Shown here: positions 20,000-27,881 of the stretch, piece after piece
Numbering within the stretch: position 1 is the first letter of the stretch
How the letters are laid out: the number at the start of each line of letters is the position of its first letter
NCBI GenBank assembly: GCA_017551505.1
Contig: JAFZLL010000001.1
Coordinates: 1-42,435, forward strand
Length of the DNA: 42,435 bases
Direction of reading: 5' to 3'
DNA from: Eubacteriaceae bacterium
Lineage (GTDB): Bacteria; Bacillota; Clostridia; Eubacteriales; Anaerofustaceae
Made by a program: the position numbers and the translations under genes
The notes under the pieces: model-generated
Databases searched by the model: none
The model's input: only the letters and a program-made list of their open reading frames with translations
Told to the model about the DNA's origin: nothing

Positions 20000-20416
20000 A
20001 TGGCTAAGAAGAATAACGGTTTCGGATTCGGGCTGATGTTAGGCATCGCCGCGGGAGCCGCCGCAAAATACCTTCTCGATAATAAAGAGGAGATAAAGAA
20101 CATGGCTGCCGAGACAGCAGAAGGCACTAAGGAAGGCTTTGAGGAAGCCGTGAATTACGCAACTGACAGATTCACTGCTGCCGCAGGGGACTTTGTGGAC
20201 AGAGTGAAGGATTATGTGGAATACGCCAAGCAGCAGTTCAATGACATCAAGGAGACTCTGGTGTGCAGCGAATGCGAGTGCGATGGCGAGTGTGACTGCT
20301 GCGAAGAAGAATGCGACTGCGAAGGCGAATGCCACTGCGAGGATAATGACGGGGACTGCGGCTGCAAGGACGGAGTCTGCGAATTCGACGCAGGCGCTGA
20401 AGAGAAGGCAGAATAA
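20000..20416 (+). CDS. YtxH-like protein with a cysteine-rich, metallothionein-like tail
   Basis: A 138-residue protein in two parts. The N-terminus GFGFGLMLGIAAGAAAKYLL is the short glycine/alanine membrane segment of YtxH-like stress proteins, followed by an amphipathic helical stretch to about residue 85 (KNMAAETAEGTKEGFEEA). The tail from 89 to 127 has thirteen cysteines in C-x-C, C-x2-C and CC spacing among Asp and Glu, plus one His. This pattern suggests metal binding, by comparison with metallothioneins; no known family is recognised for the tail. A CTGGAGGAA ribosome site precedes the ATG. It is followed 20 bases later by a DUF948 gene, the usual YtxH partner. Confidence 0.82.
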   Translation: MAKKNNGFGFGLMLGIAAGAAAKYLLDNKEEIKNMAAETAEGTKEGFEEAVNYATDRFTAAAGDFVDRVKDYVEYAKQQFNDIKETLVCSECECDGECDCCEEECDCEGECHCEDNDGDCGCKDGVCEFDAGAEEKAE

Positions 20417-20436
20417 CTGACATCCGAGACCCGAAC

Positions 20437-20871
20437 ATGCGCTCTTGGGAATATGTAGTAATAGCCGTCGGAGCCGCGCTGGTAGTCCTTATAGTCTATC
20501 TTATCGCCGCGATAAAGAAACTGACGGCACTACTGGGCAAAGTCGATAAGCTTTTATCAGACAATGAGAACGGCATAAGCGGCATCATCGGTAATACGGA
20601 GAATATAACTTCAAACGCAAATGATGTTGTCGCGGACGTCAAAAGCGTGAGCGGCGAGATCAGGAATGCCGCGCAGGGAGTCAAAAAGTCTCTGAACGAC
20701 ATCTCCTCACCGAAAGCTAAAGCTTCCGATGACCCGTCAAGGTCTCCAATGTTCAACAAGGTCATAAAGGCAGCCGGGACTGCGGTAACTGTCGGAAAGA
20801 TGCTCAGGAACCGGCACCGGGACAGACAACTTAAACAGCTGAAAAAAGAAGTAAAAAAATATAAATCCTGA
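20437..20871 (+). CDS. DUF948 (YtxG-like) membrane-anchored coiled-coil protein
   Basis: A 144-residue protein with a single N-terminal membrane helix (VVIAVGAALVVLIVYLIAAI, residues 7-26), then a long heptad-like helical region (KKLTALLGKVDKLLSDN and GIIGNTENITSNANDVVAD) and a lysine-rich end. This arrangement is the DUF948 family, usually next to YtxH and linked in Bacillus to general stress genes. Function is unknown. It shares a transcription unit with the preceding YtxH-like gene, and a hairpin follows. Confidence 0.85.
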   Translation: MRSWEYVVIAVGAALVVLIVYLIAAIKKLTALLGKVDKLLSDNENGISGIIGNTENITSNANDVVADVKSVSGEIRNAAQGVKKSLNDISSPKAKASDDPSRSPMFNKVIKAAGTAVTVGKMLRNRHRDRQLKQLKKEVKKYKS

Positions 20872-20878
20872 ATTGACG

Positions 20879-20916
20879 CAAAAAGAGGATAAGCTTTCCC
20901 GCCTGTTCTCTTTTTG
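20879..20916 (+). terminator. Candidate terminator after the YtxH/DUF948 pair
   Basis: CAAAAAGAG (20879-20887) and CTCTTTTTG (20908-20916) form a 9-bp stem around a 20-base loop, with T residues in the 3' arm. It ends 29 bases before the EF-G-like start, so it may end the upstream unit or act as a leader element. Confidence 0.5.
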
Positions 20917-20944
20917 ACGGTTTTAAGGAAAAACGGAGGTTATT

Positions 20945-22993
20945 ATGAAGATCTACGAGTCAAAGGACATCAGAAACGTAGCGGTACTGGGCCATGGCTC
21001 CAGCGGAAAGACTACTCTCGCTGAGGCTATGGCATTCAAGACAAAGCTCATCGACAGAATGGGTAAGGTCGAGGACAAGACGACGATCAGCGATTTCGAC
21101 GCAGAGGAACAGACACGCCAGTTTTCCATCAATATGGCGCTCATACCCCTGGAGTATCAGAACGTAAAGATCAACCTCATGGATACACCCGGCTATTTCG
21201 ACTTCGTCGGAGAGCAGGAGTGCGCCCTCAGGGCTGCTGACGCGGCTCTGATAGTCGTCGACGCGCTCAGCGGAGTCGAAGTCGGTACGGAAAAGGCCTG
21301 GGAGATGGTCGAGAAGGCGAATATCCCCGCCATTTTCGTCGTGAACAAGACCGACCGAGAGAACGTCGATTTCGCCAGGACTTTCGAATCCATAAGGAAC
21401 CTTGCCGGCACCAAGGCCGGTGCTTATACCGTTCCTGTGAACCCCGGCGTAGGCTTCGACACGATATGCGAAGTCACCACCGGCGAGAGCTTCAAATACG
21501 AGAAGGGAGTCGGCACCAAGACCGAGACCACAAGCGAAGAAGCCGAACAGGCAGAAACTTACCGCGAGGAACTCATGGAGACAGCTGTTTCCGCAGACGA
21601 GGAACTCATGGAGAAATACCTCGAAGGCGAAGAGCTTACAGCCAAGGAAGTCAATTCCGGCATCAAGAAAGCCGTCATGGCTGATGAACTGATCCCCGTA
21701 ATGACCATCGCGGCTGACACCGGAGTCGGACTCGACAAGCTTATGGACGCTATCGTCCATATCCTCCCGTCGCCACTCGAAAGCTCAAAAGCCGAAGTCG
21801 ATCCCGCAGGTCCCACCGGCGTCTTCGTGTTCAAGACCATCGCGGACCCGTTCGTCGGGAAGCTTTCCATCTTCAAAGTCATGGCAGGGACCCTGACCAA
21901 TGACCTGGAGCTGCGCAACACAACGACCTCCACAAAGGAAAAGATCAACCATGTATATACCATGGCAGGCAAGAAGCAGATCGAACTCGATAAGCTCAAC
22001 TGCGGCGACATCGGGGCTCTTTCGAAACTTAAGGATACACTGACCAACCAGATCCTCACATCCTCCGCGGACGATGTGGAGTTCGAAAAGATCGATTTTG
22101 CCAAGCCGATAATGTCCATGTCGATCACAGCAAAATCCAAGGACGATGAGGACAAGCTCGGAAACGGCATCGCCCGTATCAAAGAAGAGGATCCGACGAT
22201 ATCCTTCGAAAGAAACTCCGAGACGAACCAGAACCTCGTCACAGGCATGGGCGAGATGCATATCAACGTTGTAGCTTCTAAGCTCAAGAGCAAATACAAC
22301 GTCGACGTCATCCTCGATACTCCTCTTGTCCCTTACAGGGAGACAGTCCGCAAGAAAGCGGAGCATGTCGAAGGAAAACACAAGAAACAGTCCGGAGGAA
22401 GCGGACAGTTCGGCGTCGTTTATATCGATTTCGAGCCCAGCGGAAATCAGGAACAGCAGCTCGAGTTCGTTGACGCCGTCGTCGGAGGGACCGTGCCTCG
22501 CCAGTTCATCCCCGCAGTCGAAAAAGGTCTGCAGCGCTGCGTAGCGGAGGGCGTCCTTGCCGGATATCCCGTAGTGGGACTCAAGGCGACCCTTCTGGAA
22601 GGCAAGTACCATCCGGTCGACTCGGATGAAATCTCCTTCATCACGGCTGCCACACTGGCTTACAAGGCCGGAATGCCGCAGGCTGACCCGGTACTGCTGC
22701 AGCCCATCTATACTGTCAATGTGACCGTTCCCGATGATTACATGGGAGATATCATGGGCGACATCAGCAAGAAGAGCGGAAGAGTCCTGGGATCCGACAG
22801 CAAGGACGGCAAGGTCGTAGTCACCGCTGAAGTTCCTCTCGGGGAAATGTTCAAATATGCCACGGAGCTTCGTTCAATGACGCAGGGCAGGGGATCCTAC
22901 GATATGGAATTCGCAAGATACGAGGAAGTACCTGCTTTCCAGGCACAGAAGGTGATCGAAGAAGCCAAGAAAATGAAGGAAGCACAGAAATAA
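20945..22993 (+). CDS. Elongation factor G-like GTPase (EF-G paralogue)
   Basis: A 682-residue translational GTPase with all EF-G domains. The P-loop is GHGSSGKTT (residues 16-24), where canonical EF-G has GHIDAGKTT. DTPGYFDFVGE and NKTD complete the G domain. Domain IV (YRETVRKKAEHVEGKHKKQSG) and domain V (GDIMGDISKKSGRVLG) follow. The GSSGKT form with the GSGQFGVV segment is typical of the second EF-G (FusA2-like) found in many Clostridia beside the main factor, which normally lies by rpsL/rpsG. The role of the paralogue is not settled. An ACGGAGG site precedes the ATG, and a strong terminator follows. Confidence 0.9.
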   Translation: MKIYESKDIRNVAVLGHGSSGKTTLAEAMAFKTKLIDRMGKVEDKTTISDFDAEEQTRQFSINMALIPLEYQNVKINLMDTPGYFDFVGEQECALRAADAALIVVDALSGVEVGTEKAWEMVEKANIPAIFVVNKTDRENVDFARTFESIRNLAGTKAGAYTVPVNPGVGFDTICEVTTGESFKYEKGVGTKTETTSEEAEQAETYREELMETAVSADEELMEKYLEGEELTAKEVNSGIKKAVMADELIPVMTIAADTGVGLDKLMDAIVHILPSPLESSKAEVDPAGPTGVFVFKTIADPFVGKLSIFKVMAGTLTNDLELRNTTTSTKEKINHVYTMAGKKQIELDKLNCGDIGALSKLKDTLTNQILTSSADDVEFEKIDFAKPIMSMSITAKSKDDEDKLGNGIARIKEEDPTISFERNSETNQNLVTGMGEMHINVVASKLKSKYNVDVILDTPLVPYRETVRKKAEHVEGKHKKQSGGSGQFGVVYIDFEPSGNQEQQLEFVDAVVGGTVPRQFIPAVEKGLQRCVAEGVLAGYPVVGLKATLLEGKYHPVDSDEISFITAATLAYKAGMPQADPVLLQPIYTVNVTVPDDYMGDIMGDISKKSGRVLGSDSKDGKVVVTAEVPLGEMFKYATELRSMTQGRGSYDMEFARYEEVPAFQAQKVIEEAKKMKEAQK

Positions 22994-23015
22994 CCTCCAC
23001 AAAACGATAATCATA

Positions 23016-23044
23016 ACAGGGCGGGAAACCGCCCTGTTTTTTTT
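23016..23044 (+). terminator. Intrinsic terminator of the EF-G-like gene
   Basis: ACAGGGCGG (23016-23024) pairs with CCGCCCTGT (23029-23037) around GAAA and is followed by a run of eight T. Confidence 0.95.
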
Positions 23045-23225
23045 ACTTCAGTTTTTCTAAAGCAGGATATGCCGGAGACATATTTCGATACTGATGGCAA
23101 TTACTGTTGAGATCACTCTTTGATAACTGATTTCAGATTTATAGCCTCTCCTTTGAGGGGTTGTGATATAATCTGATTGAACTAATATTGAAATTAACAG
23201 TATTATTATCCATAAAGGAGAAGAT

Positions 23226-24431
23226 ATGAAGAAACGCATCATGATGATAATCTGTGCATTGGCGCTTGTCCTGGCAGCTTTTATCCCCGCTGCGGAAGTA
23301 ATGGCTGATCCGGAATTCGTCTATGCAATGGCTATCCAGGTTGCACACGCGCCGGATAAGACCGTTTATACGGTCGGCGAGACCCTTGATTTAACAGGCC
23401 TGGTCGTCAAAGGACATTACAAGTATTCGGACGGGTCCGATAAGTGGGTGGAGATTGGGCACAACGAATGCTATTTTCATGACGAAAACGACCAGAACGT
23501 CGATAAGCTGCAGAAAGCCGGGGATATAAAGATAAGAGTACTTGTTAAACTGCCGGACGATGAGGGCAGCTTAGAGTATTTTGAGGACTATTTCTGGGTA
23601 CAGGTAAAGGAGAAGTCCTCTTCCAGCAGCGGAAGCGAACCGAAGTTCAAGACGAGCTCCAAGCTTCCTGACGGAACCGTTGGCAAAGAATACTCCTGCA
23701 CGATAGAAGCATCCGGCGGCGCCAATATGGCGATCGGCGAGTATTACAATCCCGGCAAGGAGAACAACGTTCCCAATGGACTGAAGATAACTGAAGGCTC
23801 AAAGGCAAAGCTGAGCGGTACCCCGACAAAGGCAGGAACATATAAATTCTACATGTGCGCCAGCAACGATTACGGAGAGGACTACCGCGAATTCACTATT
23901 ACCATTAAGCCGGCGGAAGATGAATCAAAGTATCCTGCGAAATTCGTTACGGACTCAAAGCTCCCGGACGCAAAGGTAGGGGAGGAGTACAGCGTGACCA
24001 TAGAAGCGGAAGGCTACGGCGAGATCGAGATCACCTGGGACAACGAAGCCCCGATCAGCCATTTCGTTCCGGATGGACTGGAACTTACCGACGGCAGGAC
24101 TGCGACGCTCTCGGGCGTTCCCACAACTCCCGGCAGCGGAGCATTTACGCTCAAAGCCAGCAACATGTATGGACAGGAAAGCAGAGTATTCACCATTACG
24201 GTGCTCCCCGCGGACAGTGATCCTGATCCTGACCCTGATCCAATACCCCAGAAGAAGGACAATACCATGCTGTTCCTTCTCATATTCGGAGTGATCATTG
24301 CTTTACTCGTTGCCGTAATAACCGTACTGGCTCTGAAACTGAACGAGAAAAATAAGAAGCATACGAAGAAGAAGACTGAAAGCAAACCCGGAAACGAAGA
24401 TACCGGTATGACAGACGACAGCGGAAAGTAA
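23226..24431 (+). CDS. Secreted, membrane-tethered Ig-like repeat protein
   Basis: A 401-residue surface protein. A Sec signal peptide (MKKRIMMIICALALVLAAF, likely cut after AEVMA) is followed by a Big_3-like Ig domain (YTVGETLDLTGLVVKGHY), a serine-rich hinge and two He_PIG-type putative Ig domains, each starting with a (S)KLPDxxVGxEY motif near residues 146 and 240. A (DP)n linker, one membrane helix (LFLLIFGVIIALLVAVITVL) and a lysine-rich cytoplasmic tail end it. The anchor is a transmembrane helix and there is no LPxTG motif. Its ligand is unknown. AAGGAGA precedes the ATG and TGATATAAT at 23164-23172 is an extended -10 box. Confidence 0.82.
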   Translation: MKKRIMMIICALALVLAAFIPAAEVMADPEFVYAMAIQVAHAPDKTVYTVGETLDLTGLVVKGHYKYSDGSDKWVEIGHNECYFHDENDQNVDKLQKAGDIKIRVLVKLPDDEGSLEYFEDYFWVQVKEKSSSSSGSEPKFKTSSKLPDGTVGKEYSCTIEASGGANMAIGEYYNPGKENNVPNGLKITEGSKAKLSGTPTKAGTYKFYMCASNDYGEDYREFTITIKPAEDESKYPAKFVTDSKLPDAKVGEEYSVTIEAEGYGEIEITWDNEAPISHFVPDGLELTDGRTATLSGVPTTPGSGAFTLKASNMYGQESRVFTITVLPADSDPDPDPDPIPQKKDNTMLFLLIFGVIIALLVAVITVLALKLNEKNKKHTKKKTESKPGNEDTGMTDDSGK

Positions 24432-24484
24432 CGGGATATCCTGCAGGCTGAAGTACACTGTGTGTTAAGCCGAGATTAACCGCC

Positions 24485-24514
24485 TTGACAACCGGCATTC
24501 CTGATATATATAAT
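24485..24514 (+). promoter_or_regulatory. Promoter of smpB
   Basis: TTGACA (24485-24490) and TATAAT (24509-24514) are separated by 18 bases, both perfect consensus hexamers. The smpB start follows 26 bases later. Confidence 0.85.
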
Positions 24515-24539
24515 CTTACCGCTTAAGAAAGGACACGCC

Positions 24540-25004
24540 ATGGCGAGATCGAAGGAAACAGACAGATTGATAGCTAAAAACAGAACAGCGCTGCATGATT
24601 ATTTCATCGAAGACACCTATGAAGCGGGCATTTCCTTAAGCGGTACGGAAGTAAAGTCGCTCAGAGCAGGCAAAGTCAATCTCAAGGACAGCTATTGCTA
24701 TGTCAAAAACGGTGAGGTGTATATCTCAAATATGCATATCAGCCCGTACGAGCATGGCAATGTTTATAATCTGGATCCGTTAAGGGACAGAAAGCTGCTC
24801 CTGCACACAAGGGAGATCAGACGTTTAAGGGAAGCTTCGCAGAAGGACGGCTATACGCTGGTTCCCCTTGACCTGCATTTTTCGCGCTCGTATGTAAAAG
24901 TCAGTCTCGGGGTCGGAAAAGGCAAAAAGCTTTACGACAAACGTGACGACCAAGCCAGAAAAGACATGAAGCGTGATATAGACAGGGCGATGAAGAATCA
25001 ATAA
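24540..25004 (+). CDS. smpB: SsrA-binding protein SmpB
   Basis: A 154-residue partner of tmRNA, required for rescuing stalled ribosomes. Family stretches are [39 protein letters not shown], the [11 protein letters not shown] segment and the basic C-terminal tail ([21 protein letters not shown]), which enters the decoding centre. Length is normal. AAGAAAGGA precedes the ATG. Its stop codon ends on the base before the 5' end of ssrA, so both can be made from the promoter at 24485. Confidence 0.97.
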   Translation: MARSKETDRLIAKNRTALHDYFIEDTYEAGISLSGTEVKSLRAGKVNLKDSYCYVKNGEVYISNMHISPYEHGNVYNLDPLRDRKLLLHTREIRRLREASQKDGYTLVPLDLHFSRSYVKVSLGVGKGKKLYDKRDDQARKDMKRDIDRAMKNQ

Positions 25005-25347
25005 GGGGCCGCAATGGTTTCGACAGGGACACTGAAACTAGGGCAGCGGGCAGATGCGCCTTCCATCTATAAAAAGGGCAATTAAACATAAACGCAAACA
25101 ATAATTACGCTTTTGCTGCATAACGCAGCTGTTTCCCCTGTGCTGCCCCTCTAGGCACATCGGAAGCACAAAACCATAGAGGGTAACTGTGCGGGTAAGC
25201 TGATATACGCACTGTGACAATCAGCCAGAGAACGTTCACCTCCGTTTGCCGCGATAACGTCTCCCTGTAAAGAGCGGCACTCTGCGCCCGGAGAAACCCT
25301 TTCGGATGTGTTTTTGGACGCGGGTTCAATTCCCGCCGGCTCCACCA
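25005..25347 (+). ncRNA. ssrA: Transfer-messenger RNA (tmRNA)
   Basis: The 5' arm GGGGCCG pairs with CGGCTCC before the encoded ACCA, giving the alanine-tRNA-like end with TTCAATTCC in the T arm. The reading frame begins with GCA at 25094 and ends with TAA at 25121-25123, encoding ANNNYAFAA, to which the charged alanine is added first. The downstream part contains the CTAGGCAC/CATAGAGG type pseudoknot segments. At 343 bases it has standard one-piece length. It acts with SmpB to tag proteins from broken mRNAs for degradation, for example by FtsH or ClpP. Confidence 0.97.
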
Positions 25348-25360
25348 GAACATGAAGCGA

Positions 25361-25389
25361 CGAACATGATTTCATCAGAAACATGTTCG
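25361..25389. repeat. Inverted repeat just after ssrA
   Basis: CGAACATG (25361-25368) and CATGTTCG (25382-25389) form a perfect 8-bp stem around a 13-base loop. No T-run follows. It may take part in tmRNA 3' processing or be a scar; nothing decides between these. Confidence 0.5.
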
Positions 25390-25405
25390 CGGTTGCAATA
25401 GAAAT

Positions 25406-25436
25406 AGAGGTCAGTCGATTAAACTGGCCTCTTTTC
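25406..25436 (+). terminator. Intrinsic terminator of ssrA
   Basis: AGAGGTCAGT (25406-25415) pairs with ACTGGCCTCT (25423-25432), including one G-U pair, followed by TTTTC. Confidence 0.88.
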
Positions 25437-25541
25437 TTATTTCCAGCTTACTGTGAAGATATCAGGTCTGATAGATTCAAAACATACGAGGATAAGCATG
25501 CGATTAATGATAGGCCCATGTATTTTAGGCAAGAGAACTAA

Positions 25542-26495
25542 TCAAGCTTTCAGAGTTTCACACCTTTGCTCCATCAAACCTATCAGCTCATCCTTCATGT
25601 TATCAGGAAGGAGTGAGGCTTCAGCATCTTGAATGAACCTCGGGAGCGCGGAGAAAGTCTTTTCGATCATATCTTTTGCCGCCTTATCTGTTATTCCTAT
25701 TGTCTTGGCAAAAACAAGGAAGTCCTTGCGGTGGATGTTCGTTTTTTTACCGTTCAGGGTTAGCGCAAGCTGTTCACTGTCTTCAGGCATAACAAGGTTC
25801 ACGGGGAGAAGATCGTATGCGGGTGAGAGGACGTATTCGCCGCTTTCTGAAGAGGTTTCGATAAGTGAGAAATTCTTAAGGTGCATATCTGAATTCCCGA
25901 CGGCAAAAGAGAACACGATACGAAGGAAAAACTCAGTCAGATCGAGCGCGGGAGCAGAGGAATACTGCTTGATTATTTTTGCGCAGCGCTCATATGATCC
26001 CTTGTATTTATCCGCTGTCAACCGGCCGTCAAGCTGGCAGAAATCCTCCATGGCAAGCTTTTTCACGCTCGTGCGTTCTATAATCCTGTCTACGCGTTTC
26101 GTTATGAAAGCATATCCTGAGTCCGCTCCAATGAGTGCGTTGGGAACGGTTTTGATCTGCACTCGTTCCGCCATATGCAACATAAGATGTTCTGATTCGG
26201 GAAGCGCCTTGAATGTCTCTACCTGCGGCTTTAGAATATAACCGGTCGGATAGTTCACCAGTGTGAGACGCGGTGACTGATTGCGTCCTGACATCAGATG
26301 CAGCGAGAGCTTTTTCTGTACTCCCGGAACGGTAAATCCATGACTCGTGCTTTCTTTGACGAGTTCCGCAAGGGTCTCATCGTCAAGATCTATGAATGGA
26401 AGTACGGAAGTGCCGAAAAACTTATTGATGCAGCTTTTGTGCCAGTTCATACCGTTATCGGTTTTAAACGGTTTCCCGCAGCAAAGACAATTCAT
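25542..26495 (-). CDS. hipT: HipT-type Ser/Thr kinase toxin (HipA kinase core with N-terminal zinc finger)
   Basis: A 317-residue kinase corresponding to HipA without its N-terminal subdomain. It begins with a likely zinc site (C3, C6, H19, C22). The glycine-rich loop with the regulatory Ser is VPGVQKKLS (57-64). The catalytic loop is NSDMHLKN (201-208) with D203 as base, and D228 in SPAYDLLP takes the place of the DFG Asp. Kinases of this family phosphorylate aminoacyl-tRNA synthetases (GltX for HipA, TrpS for E. coli HipT) and halt growth; the target here is unknown. Its ATG overlaps the hipS stop by four bases (ATGA), as last gene of hipB-hipS-hipT. Confidence 0.87.
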   Translation of the reverse strand: MNCLCCGKPFKTDNGMNWHKSCINKFFGTSVLPFIDLDDETLAELVKESTSHGFTVPGVQKKLSLHLMSGRNQSPRLTLVNYPTGYILKPQVETFKALPESEHLMLHMAERVQIKTVPNALIGADSGYAFITKRVDRIIERTSVKKLAMEDFCQLDGRLTADKYKGSYERCAKIIKQYSSAPALDLTEFFLRIVFSFAVGNSDMHLKNFSLIETSSESGEYVLSPAYDLLPVNLVMPEDSEQLALTLNGKKTNIHRKDFLVFAKTIGITDKAAKDMIEKTFSALPRFIQDAEASLLPDNMKDELIGLMEQRCETLKA

Positions 26496-26830
26496 GCTGT
26501 CACCTCCGGCATGTCAGTTATACTTACGTTGCCTATACTGTCACGGCAGGCAACGAGGAGCAGTCCGAAACGGTCCTGAGGATCGAGTTTCCAGTTCCGA
26601 CTTACGATCTCGAGCAGCCATCCTTCGGGAATGAGCCCGTCAAAAAAGGGAAAGAGCGTTTTGGATTCGTACGGTGTTTCCGTCAAAGGCAAAGTAAGCG
26701 ATACCGGTGACGCACCTGGACTTGAAATATAGGCTTTGTCATATTTGAAGACGTATCCTTCGTCGGTTTCAGAAAGGATCCCGGCAAAGTAGTCGCGCAC
26801 ATATACGTATGCTGTTCTGAAAGTTGTCAT
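26492..26830 (-). CDS. hipS: HipS-like protein (stand-alone HipA N-terminal subdomain), probable antitoxin
   Basis: A 112-residue protein matching the 'couple_hipA' N-terminal domain of HipA. Diagnostic pieces are VYVRDYFAGILSETDEGYVF, the LTLPLTE motif near residue 46 and LFPFFDGLIPEGWLL near 60, followed by DRFGLL. In ordinary HipA this domain is fused to the kinase. Separation into its own gene before a shortened kinase defines the HipBST arrangement, in which HipS is the neutralising antitoxin. The ATG overlaps the hipB stop, and the TGA overlaps the hipT start. Antitoxin function is inferred from gene order and family. Confidence 0.85.
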   Translation of the reverse strand: MTTFRTAYVYVRDYFAGILSETDEGYVFKYDKAYISSPGASPVSLTLPLTETPYESKTLFPFFDGLIPEGWLLEIVSRNWKLDPQDRFGLLLVACRDSIGNVSITDMPEVTA

Positions 26831-27036
26831 TCCTCAGTCCTTTCCATTCTGCCGGGAACGGCTTCGTATCCGAACATCCCGAGCGCAATGTTTACCTTAT
26901 CCATGCGCACGGTGGGCTTTCCCTGTTCAAGTTCGCGAACGAACCGGAGCCCGAGACCGGAGCGCAGTGCGAATTCCTCCTGTGTGAGTCCCGCCTGCTT
27001 ACGTCTTACCTTTACAAATTGAGCTATTTTGTTCAT
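26827..27036 (-). CDS. hipB: HipB-like XRE-family DNA-binding protein
   Basis: A 69-residue helix-turn-helix protein: VRRKQAGLTQEEFALRSGLG forms the first two helices, and LRFVRELEQGKPTVRMD the recognition helix and turn typical of HipB (RxLExGKxT). The open frame runs further upstream, but the ATG at 27036 has GTGAGGT 5 bases ahead and the correct family start. It should repress its own operon by binding the palindromes at 27071-27171, one of which lies between the -35 and -10 boxes. It is the first gene of hipB-hipS-hipT. Confidence 0.9.
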   Translation of the reverse strand: MNKIAQFVKVRRKQAGLTQEEFALRSGLGLRFVRELEQGKPTVRMDKVNIALGMFGYEAVPGRMERTEE

Positions 27037-27067
27037 AGCGTACCTCACATAATGATATTTCTTTGAT

Positions 27068-27096
27068 ATATTATACCCTTTAAGGTATAATGTCAA
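27068..27096 (-). promoter_or_regulatory. Promoter of the hipBST operon
   Basis: On the minus strand TTGACA (27096-27091) is followed after 17 bases by TAATAT (27073-27068); an overlapping TATAAT at 27075-27070 would give a 15-base spacer. The first operator palindrome fills the spacer. The hipB start lies 32 bases downstream. Confidence 0.85.
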
Positions 27097-27171
27097 TAGA
27101 TAATTCACAGAATATACCCGTAATGGTATAAAATCTCTATATTGAAGTATCATTGTACCCTAACGGGTGCA
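27071..27171. promoter_or_regulatory. Three evenly spaced HipB operator palindromes
   Basis: TTATACC-N6-GGTATAA (27071-27090), TATACC-N6-GGTATA (27113-27130) and the imperfect TGTACC-N6-GGTGCA (27154-27171) share one layout. Their centres are at 27080.5, 27121.5 and 27162.5, exactly 41 bp apart. The HipB site of E. coli, TATCC-N8-GGATA, has the same outer symmetry. Binding is inferred. Confidence 0.82.
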
Positions 27172-27305
27172 AACGACAACTCGAGGTTCTTATATAATAA
27201 TTCGATGCTGAGGCTATTCTCTAAGTCTGAAAATGTCGCTTCCGGTACGACACATGATCAAAAGGCATGACTTATAATAACGATCGAAGAAAGGAAGGTG
27301 CGAAT

Positions 27306-27746
27306 ATGGGAGAAGGAGCAAAAGTGTTTTGCGAGCATTGTGGTTTTGAATCAACAATACTTGAAGGAAGCGGTTTTTTGTATCCATCATTGATCAAAGA
27401 ATTGAAGGAAAGGGCTATACACGGTGAGTTCGGAGACAAGCTGAAAGCCGTTATTGAAGCAAATCCTGACGGAATGATCAATGGTGAGAATATATTATAT
27501 GTCTGCGGAAAATGCGGTAACTGGTATTCAGAACCAAAGCTGTCTTATTATATTCCAACTGTAAAGGACGCATACTTTGAGGATTCTCATACAACTAAAA
27601 GACTCTATACACACAGACATAGATGCGAAAAGTGTAATAGTGTAATGCATATGCACAACACTAATGAAGGTGAAGCGTTGGAACTCAACTGTCCGGAGTG
27701 CGGAAGCCGATTAAGGGTCAGTGAAATGGATATAGATTGGGATTAA
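27306..27746 (+). CDS. Zinc-ribbon hypothetical protein
   Basis: A 146-residue soluble protein with four CxxC knuckles: CEHC (near residue 9), CGKC (near 66), CEKC (near 106) and CPEC (near 129). They probably form two zinc ribbons, one on each side of a middle segment with YYIPTVKDAYFEDSHTT. I do not recognise the family. The in-frame ATG at 27267 is possible, but the one at 27306 has AAAGGAAGGTG about 5 bases ahead. It is transcribed away from the hip operon, and TATAAT at 27273-27278 may be its -10 box. Base use is more A+T-rich than the core genes. Confidence 0.72.
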   Translation: MGEGAKVFCEHCGFESTILEGSGFLYPSLIKELKERAIHGEFGDKLKAVIEANPDGMINGENILYVCGKCGNWYSEPKLSYYIPTVKDAYFEDSHTTKRLYTHRHRCEKCNSVMHMHNTNEGEALELNCPECGSRLRVSEMDIDWD

Positions 27747-27881
27747 CTGATCAGGGATACAATGGTATTATCAGAAGCACGGGTTGAATAGACATCCCCT
27801 GATACTTATGATATATTCAATACTGTAAAGAAGCCGCACAGCCGGCAATTGACAATATTCAGAGAAAAGAGCAGAAAACAG

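Noticed and set aside
25005-25347. Direct repeat of the ssrA 3' end as an island attachment site
   Set aside because: I looked for its last bases (CCCGCCGGCTCCACCA) downstream and saw no second copy. No integrase gene is present in the window.
25105-25384. Minus-strand ORFs containing SRRELNPRPK and PAGIEPASKN
   Set aside because: They are antisense to the tmRNA 3' domain, the same kind of artefact.
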